From contig JALPQD010000006.1 of assembly GCA_023101885.1 (NCBI GenBank), positions 13,873,585-13,937,584 of the forward strand: a stretch of 64,000 bases of DNA, in the 5' to 3' direction. The notes under the pieces are model-generated. The model saw only the letters and a list, made by a program, of their open reading frames with translations. It was not told the DNA's origin and did not search any database. The translations under genes were made by a program, and so were the position numbers. The DNA is from Typhlomys cinereus (lineage: Eukaryota > Chordata > Mammalia > Rodentia > Platacanthomyidae). Shown in pieces: positions 56,482 through 64,000 of the stretch (the first letter of the stretch is position 1; every line of letters starts with the position of its first letter).

Positions 56482-57462
56482 TTAAGGCAAACACATTGTA
56501 TATCTGAGTAGGAAACACAAATACATAACCAAAGCAAATCCCAAAACAATGCAATAGTGGTGGTGTGTATGTTTACTGAGTGAGCTCACTGTTCTAGATT
56601 TCATTATATACCAGCTCATTAACATCAAAACAAACCCATTATGTATATTATTATTTGTATATTCATTAAACAGTGAAAATCAATTATTTGGGACATTTTC
56701 TCAGTGTTAATGGGACCTGTGGTAATTTTGCCTCCATTTAACTACTTGCTCTTAAAGTATCTATACAAATCAAATTAACAGTGAAAAGTAGTAAAGGAAA
56801 TTTATTTAATATGGCCATATTGGCCAAATCTAAGTGCTTTAAAATCTTTCTTCTGGAGTTCAAACATGAGGGTCAATCTAGAGATAATGCATAATAAAGC
56901 AGTTCTGCTCCAGGTATGATTCTATCCATTATCCTGCAAGATGGTCTAACAAATTGTCAGAATTGTGTGGCATTTCTCTGGTGAGACAAATTCCTCTTCT
57001 GGTTGCCACCAAATATGGCACAGATATTCAATACCCTATGAAGTCCCTCTCTCTGTTCCTAGCATGAGATTCCTGGGGGAAATTCTAAATTCAAGGTCCA
57101 TTGTTTTGATAGTCCCATGACCAGAGCAAGAAGAGGGTATGAGCATTCCTTTCGAATCTCTGTGCTGGCCCATGAGGCTGGTTACAACGGATGAACAAAA
57201 ATGCAGTTCATTGCCATTAAGTCACTTACTCATAGAAGGTCTCGGAGCTTGCAGAGAGAGAAAGGGCACATGAGATCAGGACCTGAGCTTTGATGATACC
57301 TTGTGGTTCAGCACGTAACTAGCCATGCTAAATGCTGATCAGAGTTCAGATACCTGACCAAAGATCTTGACGTGGAAACCCTTTTCCTTGACTATCCACA
57401 CCAGGTCACACGCCTTGAATTTCTTTTTTAGCTTAAGAGACAGCTTTGCAGAAGCGAGTATT
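56482..57462. other. Unassigned sequence
   Basis: Nothing recognised. Confidence 0.4.
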
Positions 57463-57469
57463 CCAAACT

Positions 57470-57716
57470 TGTGTGTGTGCGTGTGTCTGTGTGCGCGCAT
57501 GCGTGCGTGCATGTGCATGCACTGTGGAGGCCCAAGGGTGATTTTCATGAATCATCCTGGATTGCTCTACTTAATGCTTTGCTTTGGGGTTTTCTCAGGC
57601 TCTGTCTTTCAGGGGCAGAAGTACAGGCCATTGCCATGATGTGGGATCTGGGGATCTGAACTCAGGTCCTTCTGCTCGTCAGGCAAAAGTTTTAACTCCA
57701 GAGTCATCAACCCAGC
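57470..57716 (-). mobile_element. B2-like SINE, older family, minus strand
   Basis: A TG/CATGCG-rich tail, GGAGGCCCAAGGGTGATTTTC, GGATTGCTCTAC, GGGATCTGAACTCAGGTCC and a head ending CATCAACCCAGCCC. A possible 7-bp duplication CCAAACT lies at 57463-57469 and 57717-57723. Confidence 0.8.
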
Positions 57717-57723
57717 CCAAACT

Positions 57724-57960
57724 CATTATTTTTAAGGAATGTTTAGTACCTACTTCCTTCGATATCAAAGACTAGTTTAGCACTGTTAGAGCCCTTACAT
57801 ATGTGGTTTCATTATAAAATACAACTTTTTCTTTTTCTTTCTCTCCTTCAGAAAAAGTGTTTCCCTTGAAATGCAGTAGAATCATTAGCTTTTAGTGTAA
57901 TATCATCCTGACCTTGAAACCTTTCATACTGTTCAGAAAAGGGTTAGCAAGCCTTTCCCC
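57724..57960. other. Unassigned sequence
   Basis: Nothing recognised. Confidence 0.4.
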
Positions 57961-57974
57961 AAGGGCTTCCTTTC

Positions 57975-58763
57975 TTTTTTTTTTTATTTTTATACCTTTT
58001 TTATTATTATTTCAGCTCATACAAACTTTAGGTACACCAGTTCCCTCCTCCTCCCGCTGAACTCCCTGCTCCCCCTCCCCTCATCCCTCCCTCCCCATCC
58101 CCCCAGTGCCTCCCGCCCCAATTCCCAGAGAGTCCTTTCTTGTGCATGCCTGACTCTCCTCTGGGCCCTCCTCTCTGATGACATACAAGGACCCAGTGGC
58201 ATTTCCCTGAACCCTTTCCCGTGTTCCCCTTAAGCATAGGAACACTACTGTGGCTGCCAATCCCTTGCCTCCAAGGATCTTGGTGCCTTTAGCAGATGCT
58301 AGACTTTGTGAGGTCAATAGTGTATTGGACATTGCGTGGGGCATGCAAAGTCCAATTATTATTGCTTCGACCCTAACTTGTGTGGAGTATCTTGCAAATC
58401 ATTGCTCCTCCCATCCTTTTGCTCTTATACTCTTACCGCCCCCTCTTCCGCAAATGTCCCTGAGCTTCAGGATGGGGAGAGATTAGTCTGGCCTAGTTCT
58501 AGGTGGTTGATATAGAGTCTCTGAAGTTCTGGATTGTGGTTTCTTGATTTTCTTTTGCAGTTTTGCTGCTCTTGCAATGCCCTTCACTCCATCCTGATGG
58601 GTATTGGATGTCACCCCCTGGCCAGAGACAAAAAGCTGTTAAACTGGAGTCTTATTATAAGAGCACATTCAAGCGTAGATGTAATAAAAGTAGGAAACCT
58701 CAGTGAGGGAGGGGTCAATCACCCATTTGCAAAATGGTTAGTTTTTATCTGCCAGACTATATG
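57975..58763 (-). mobile_element. L1 3' end, 5'-truncated, minus strand
   Basis: Poly-T, CT-rich tract (58030-58115), and the L1 3' UTR to the ATCTGCCAGACTATATG stretch. A perfect 14-bp duplication AAGGGCTTCCTTTC lies at 57961-57974 and 58764-58777. Very similar to the 3' UTR of 3917-4918, so a young copy. Confidence 0.95.
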
Positions 58764-58777
58764 AAGGGCTTCCTTTC

Positions 58778-61017
58778 ATACTGATTTAATGAGACACTTA
58801 TGATCTGCACCTCCACCCTCACTTCTCCATTCAGGGCTATTACATTTAAATATTTCTTAGAAAGAGTTTTAAAAGAAAGAGAGAGAGAGAGACTCCTGTG
58901 AAAACAGATCCCTCTACTTCCCTTCTCATATGACTGATAAATTTAGTAAATTAATGAAATTTACTTGTCCTAAAAGTGGCTTCATTCTTTCAGGTGTAAG
59001 CTAGGAAGGAAGACACAAAACACTTATAATTAAACATGATACTTAGAAAAGAAAATGGTATCTATCTCAGGTTTGATTTAATCTTTTTTTTTTCTTTTTA
59101 GGAATTTTTGTTTTGTTTCATTGTTTTAGCTTTTCAGTGTCAATACATACAGGAACGGATCTTGAAGACTATCAAACCTCATCTGGCCCTAATAATTATA
59201 ATCCGGGACAGATATCCCAAGAAAATACCATTATTCCACATGAATGGAATGATCGGGGCATGAAGAAAAGGATGAAAGGTGCCTTAGTGAAATTGGAGAG
59301 GAAATGTGACAGGAGAGTAGAGAGCAATTAGGAGTTCTCTAGAAGCTATGGTCTGTTGACTTTTCGCAAGCCTCCAATCACTAATGGAGGTCACACCCCA
59401 GGTGAAAATATACGCAACCTTCTTCAACTGTATCACCATTTTGTGCTTCAAGAAGGCAATAAGGTAGGCCCTCCCGTCCTAGTGTAACCTCATTTTGTAG
59501 AACACCACACACTCTATTTTGTTGCCATTCCAGAAATAAGTGTGATTCTTCCTCTGCTTCTAACTTGACAAGTGAAATCTACAAATCTCCAAAGAATTCT
59601 GTTCTGCTAAATATTCAAGAGGGCGTCTGACAGTGCGAAGGAAGGGAGATTAAGCAGAGACAAAAAAAGAGCCAGGCAAGAGAGAGAAAACACTGAGTTA
59701 TTAGAATTTACAAAACAGAAAGGAAGCTTATACATATCAAAGACTTTACTAGGTTTCATTGAGGTAATCAAATCCATCACATCAATTATTAACACTTGCC
59801 CTTCTTTCTAACAAACAATGATATTACAGAATGTCACTTCATGACAACACGATTATTTTATAACTGCCTTTATATTATTTTTTTGAACATTTTTTTGATA
59901 AGTTATTTGGAGAAAGTAACTCTGTTTCCTAGCGAAAGGAAAACCCCACCCCTTTTTTCATGGTGTGATGATTCTAGTCCAAACGCAATGAGTTTCTGGA
60001 AACAGCAAGTGAGACACTTGTTGCCATGGTGATTGTAATAGTTCTGACTCAGATATAGTGTTGCCATAGCAACTGCATTGAAGCCCTTGGGAGGTAGCGC
60101 AATCTTTTTTTTTTTTTTTTAAATCATCAGAAAGAGGCTAGGAAGAACCATTTTAGTTGCTTCTTGCCGCAATGCAGTGACGAAGCTTTCAAGGCTACTT
60201 CATCCACATGAAAGACTGTCCTGTTTCTGCACTGGTAGAGCAGAATGTTACATCATAGGCTGACTATAGTCTTATGGATCATAAGAAGAAGAACATTATC
60301 TACTTTTAAATGAATTCTAATTTTTCAACTTAATAGCTTTTAATAGCTCACATCATCTCAGGTGTCTATCTTGAAGAATTGTGTCATTGGCAATGCAGGG
60401 GAAATAAAGGTCAAAACTGAATAGGCCCAAACTATCATCTAGCTGTTGGTTGAGCTTAGGTACATTCCTGTGAAGTCGGGGGACATGGCTAACATAGCAT
60501 GTGGAAGATCGGTTTGGATTGTTTAGGTTTGGTTTTCTAGACTGCATGAATACCATCTCACTCATACCCAGCTCATAAAATATGATTTGATGCAGAAAGC
60601 CTTCAATGAATACTGATGAGTAGATGAATGGACTTATCAGGTATCACACAGTGGTGTTTGTTCATTTGTTTTCTCCAAAGATCTCTCATTTAATTTGCAT
60701 CATTGCAAGACTTTTTATTATATTCTGTTGGATTAAGTAGGTATTCTTGAAAGACTGACGCGTGTGCAGTTTTCTCATTTCAGGGCCTATTCTCATTTTC
60801 TGGTATGAACTTCTCAGATGCCATGTTCCTAAGTCCCCCTAAGCTTTCTTTCTATGTAGAAATGGGATGGAATTTAAGTACAGCCCCTGCTCTAGTCATA
60901 GAGCAACACATTAAGACTGTTCTTACCCCTGCACAGGGATTTTGAGTGGTGAAATATCACCAAGTGTCAAACCCTGAGAAGGGCATATTTCATATTTCTT
61001 CCATTCTCTCCCTCTTT
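58778..61017. other. Unassigned sequence, ~2.2 kb
   Basis: A small (GA)n at 58872-58891 and a poly-T at 60105-60121. 60595-60625 may be an L2-like remnant. No exon seen. 59100-59340 holds a 72-codon frame without motif. Confidence 0.4.
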
Positions 61018-61019
61018 TG

Positions 61020-61083
61020 AATATTTTATGTATTTATTTATTTATTTATTTGAGAGAGAATGAGAAACAGAGAAAGAGAGCAA

Positions 61084-61134
<51 letters not shown>

Positions 61135-61265
61135 GAGTGTCAGGGCACACAGGTAGAGGTCAGAGTTTACCTGGCTAGCTGAAGCTCACGGCTGACCATT
61201 ACTCTTACCAAGATCCCATTAAATACGCCAAGTACTGTGCAGTGACCCATGAAGCTGCCCTGAAG
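61020..61265 (-). repeat. (GA)n microsatellite, possibly in a SINE tail
   Basis: A TTTATTTATTTATTTGAGAGAG tract, then GA repeats (61081-61132), then ATGAGTGTCAGGGCACACAGG and GTCAGAGTTTACCTGGCTAGC. The inverted order A/T tail, (GA)n, body resembles a rodent SINE with a (TC)n-AAATAAAT tail. The SINE part is too diverged to be certain; the microsatellite is clear. Confidence 0.6.
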
Positions 61266-61971
61266 TTGGGGAATAAGATTTTATTTAAACAGCTTTTTAT
61301 CTTTGGTTAGGCGGTAACCTCCAATACCAATCAGGATGGAGCCAAGGGCGGTGCAGGAACAGCAAAACTGAGAACAACAACAAACCATAATCTGGAACAC
61401 CAGAGACCCTACATTAATAACCTGGAACCAGACCAGCCAAATCTCTCCCCATCCTAAAGCTCAGGGAAACTTGCGGAAGAGGGGGTGGCAAGATTATAAG
61501 AGCCTAAAGATGGGGAGGACCAACGATATGCAAGATATTCCACACAAGTTTGGGTCGCAGTAGCCATAATCAGACTTTGCTTAACCTGCAAAATGACTGA
61601 CATGTCAACAATCCCCCAAAGTCTAGCATGGATCACAGGCACTAGGATCCTTAAAGGCAAGGGATTAACAGTCATTAGAGTGTTCCCGTACCAAAGGGAA
61701 ATCCAAAGGGCTCTGGACTATGCCAATGAGTCCTTACACCTCACTAGAATGGAGGACTCAGAGGGAAGTTTGGCATTCACACAAAAGGATGCTCCAGGGA
61801 ATGGGAAGGGGATAAGAGGGAGACACTGTGACAAAGGGGAAGGTGGGGGGGTGAAAGTAAGGGGAAAAGAGTGGGAGGGTGCAAGGGGGACTGGGGAGGG
61901 GTGGAAGGAGGGAGGGAAATGGGGTACCTATTAAGCTTGTATGACTGGGGAAAATAAATATAATAAAAAAA
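61266..61971 (+). mobile_element. L1 3' UTR, 5'-truncated, plus strand
   Basis: AACAGCTTTTTATC, CAATACCAATCAGGATGGAGCC, CATCCTAAAGCTCAGGGAAAC, a G-rich tract at 61840-61925, and a poly-A-like tail AATAAATATAATAAAAAAAAG. A plus-strand equivalent of the five minus-strand 3' UTRs, somewhat older. No duplication found. Confidence 0.88.
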
Positions 61972-62068
61972 AGAAAACTATAGGCCAATCTCTTTGATGA
62001 ACACAGATGCAAAGATTCTCAACAAAATCTTAGCAGATCGGATTTTAAAAAACAGACAGAATAAAGAA
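61972..62068 (+). pseudogene. L1 ORF2 fragment joined to the tail of an L1 3' UTR
   Basis: AACTATAGGCCAATCTCTTTGATGAACACAGATGC followed by AAGATTCTCAACAAAATC encodes the [18 protein letters not shown] stretch before the reverse-transcriptase catalytic core, in the same orientation as the adjoining 3' UTR. Its 5' neighbouring ORF2 sequence is not found on the other side of the 3' UTR. Confidence 0.75.
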
Positions 62069-62579
62069 CACATAGAGTTGGAAATATAGAGAAAAATTGA
62101 TGGAAACAGGTGGGAAATACCACCACCTCCCAGAGGGAGAGTGGTTAATAAGACACAGCCTAGTCCTGCCAGACTTTACTTATAACCAGGGGCTGGGAAT
62201 CTGTGTGCACATCCAGTCCAGGCGTGGGACTTCTGATTGGTAGGATTATGGGAAAGCTTTCCTAGTTTCTACTGTGTTCTTCCATTGTGAGCTTGGGAGT
62301 CAGATGACCAAATCTTTCCAGATATTCAGACCAAGCTAGAGAGAAACAGTTTAATACATAGATATTTCAGGTCCAACCAGAAATTCCTGTGGTCCAGGCA
62401 GTGGCCTTATCCCAAAAAGAGCTCCAGAAAACATCAGTGGGTTTGATGCTAGTGAATTTCTGTACTTTGGTTTTTCCACGAAAGACCATGATTACAATTC
62501 CTCTCACCTTCTCATGCTTTTTTTTTTTAATCAAGAAATGAGATCTCCTAACAAATGGGAATCCCAAATATTGCTTTCC
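62069..62579. other. Unassigned sequence
   Basis: Nothing recognised with confidence. Confidence 0.4.
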
Positions 62580-62700
62580 ACTAGTTTGACTCTCTACAGC
62601 AGGAGGTCAGTTTTCACCATCTACCATGTGTGCTTCTGAGAATCAAACTCCAGTTTGCAAGCAGGTATCTCACCCTCTGAGCCATCTTGCCAGTCTGTTT
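62580..62700 (-). mobile_element. SINE head fragment (B2/B4-like), minus strand
   Basis: GCTTCTGAGAATCAAACTCC, then TTTGCAAGCAGGTATCTCACC and CTGAGCCATCTTGCCAGTCTG form an inverted tRNA-like head. No tail seen. Confidence 0.55.
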
Positions 62701-63306
62701 CAGCCATGCGTAACCAGTCTTATTTTTGCTTCCTCCCATATACTCCGAGCCAGGAGGATTTCCCCCATTCGCTGTGAAAGCTCCGTTGTGCATAATAGTG
62801 ACTTGCTCTTCACATGTTACACTGGGCCTGACATGTTGGTTTCATTTAGCAGTAACCTTGTGAAAGCATATTAAATAAAAGAAAAGTAAATTAGGTGTTT
62901 CCTTCTACAGCAACTTACGCTTTGATTGGATTCCACCTCCCTGCCTCTGGAGGTTAACACCTAGTTATTTTGAGAAAAGCTTAGGTGCTGGTGAGGGAGC
63001 AAGACCTTCACATGATGTAAAACTTGAAATTCTCTGTTGCCTTTTATCTGCTGCTTTTTCTGCCCTTTTAAGGGACCTCTGTGTATTTAGTAAATATTTG
63101 TGGAATGAATAATGATCTTTTTCTGGGCTCTGTAAGCCTCATACATGGATTGGTGATTTTTAGAGCACTTTATTCATTTTCTTGCTTCTTGGTGTTTCCT
63201 GCACAGCTGGAGGAATTTGTACACTATAAAGCACAACCCACCCCTCTCTAGTCAGTATTGAAGGAAGATTTTCCCTTAACTAAAAAATCTTTTGGCAATC
63301 AACTTG
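62701..63306. other. Unassigned; possible L2 3' remnant
   Basis: 63085-63120 (AGTAAATATTTGTGGAATGAATAATG) recalls the L2 3' terminus. Otherwise nothing. Confidence 0.35.
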
Positions 63307-63655
63307 TGTCATTGTTAGGTATAATGGGTTCGAGTTCTGGACACATTTGTAGATAATTAGTAGTTGAGTTAAACTCAGAGTGAACCTGCAGGAGATTGTC
63401 TAATTGGTGGGGAAGGCCCAACCCATGGTGGGTAGAATTTGACTCTGGACTTGTGAATAAAATACATAGAGCTGACTGGAGAAGTTGGCATCCTCATGTT
63501 TACTTGTCTGTACATGCTGGTCTGGCAAATAAGGATTGTTCCTCTCTCAGCTGTTATATGGCTATGATGTGGTCCATTCCCTCTACCCTGTGAAGACGGT
63601 GCATGCATGAGCTCCTGCCAAGGTGGACTAAGAACTGTAACCAGACAATCATAAG
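63307..63655 (+). repeat. ~430-bp LTR-like repeat, copy 5, cut at its 3' end
   Basis: It starts TGTCATTGTTAGG. The order of phrases is as in copy 2 (GGAGATTGTCTAATTGGTGG, GGATTGTTCCTCTCTCAGC, GATGTGGTCCATTCCCT) through GAACTGTAACCAGACAATC. It then stops abruptly where L1 sequence begins, lacking the AATAAA part and the ...GCGACA end. Confidence 0.7.
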
Positions 63656-64000
63656 ATTGTCTGCTGCCTGCAGGAAATTCATCTCACCACAAAAGATAGG
63701 CACATGCTAAAAATAAAAGGCTGGTCAAAAATTCTGCAAGCTAATGGAATTAGAAAACAGGGAGGGGTAGCCATTATACTCTCAGACAAAGTGGACTTCA
63801 AACCAAAAAAAAATCATGAGATACAGATGGATACTACATTTTAGTCACAGGTACAATTCACCAGGAAGACTTCACAATACTGAACATATATGCACCCAAT
63901 ACGGGCCCCCCCTACATTCATTAAGCAAACCCTACAATGTCTAAAGTGAGAAATCAATCACAAAATGATAATTCTTGGGGATTTCAACACTGCCCTCTCA
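63656..64000 (+). pseudogene. L1 ORF2 endonuclease fragment, running off the window
   Basis: It encodes the LQE(I)HLTTKDRHMLK to LGDFNTAL stretch of L1 endonuclease, in plus orientation. The frame breaks near 63810-63840 (A-run and deletion) and again around 63905-63945. In the QETHL motif the threonine codon reads ATT (isoleucine). The 5' edge abuts LTR-like copy 5, so it is either a 5'-truncated L1 inserted there or an older junction. The rest lies outside the window. Confidence 0.85.

Overview
This is nuclear DNA from a mammal, almost certainly a rodent. It contains no recognisable host gene: I found no credible host coding exon, structural RNA gene, CRISPR array or bacterial feature on either strand. 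What can be identified is a dense, nested record of retrotransposons and microsatellites in AT-rich, unassigned sequence. The rodent call rests on B4-type and ID/B1-type SINEs, a young tRNA-headed B2-like SINE with a (CA)n tail, and young L1s whose 5' end has tandem GC-rich promoter units and whose 3' UTR has a G-rich polypurine tract. The SINE spectrum suggests the mouse-related clade, possibly a dipodoid (jerboa or jumping mouse). The species cannot be fixed from sequence alone.

Layout. 1-3.9 kb holds a minus-strand LTR split by a SINE, then an ancient L1 endonuclease fragment. 3.9-8.7 kb is an end-to-end L1 on the minus strand with a 10-bp target-site duplication, a promoter array, a frameshifted ORF1 and an internally deleted ORF2. 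8.7-20 kb has interspersed repeats, a B4 SINE, a chimeric SINE inside an ancient L1, and further SINEs. 20.5-21.2 kb is a retroviral-type LTR followed by a lysine-tRNA-like primer-binding site. 21-33 kb contains MIR and B4 copies, microsatellites and a young L1 end nested in an ancient L1. 33.7-37.1 kb is an L1-in-L1 nest with both target-site duplications readable. 37-43 kb holds two roughly 430-bp LTR-like repeats, an L1 end, two SINEs and a pair of paralogous segments that act as filled and empty sites. 43-64 kb contains MIR fragments, another LTR, an inverted pair of L1-like segments, a GAAA tract, SINEs, L1 3' ends and a truncated L1 running off the right edge.

The elements do not form a pathway. 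The value of the window is its insertion chronology: ancient L1 and MIR first, then B4, ID/B1 and LTR repeats, then the young SINE and L1 families. The observations most worth checking are: an antisense reading frame in the L1 3' UTR that stays open in six copies; the roughly 430-bp LTR-like family with TG...CA ends and 5-bp duplications; the chimeric SINE; and an L1 that keeps all endonuclease catalytic residues but has lost its reverse-transcriptase core. All alignments were made by eye, so element edges without a stated target-site duplication are good to about 10-30 bp.
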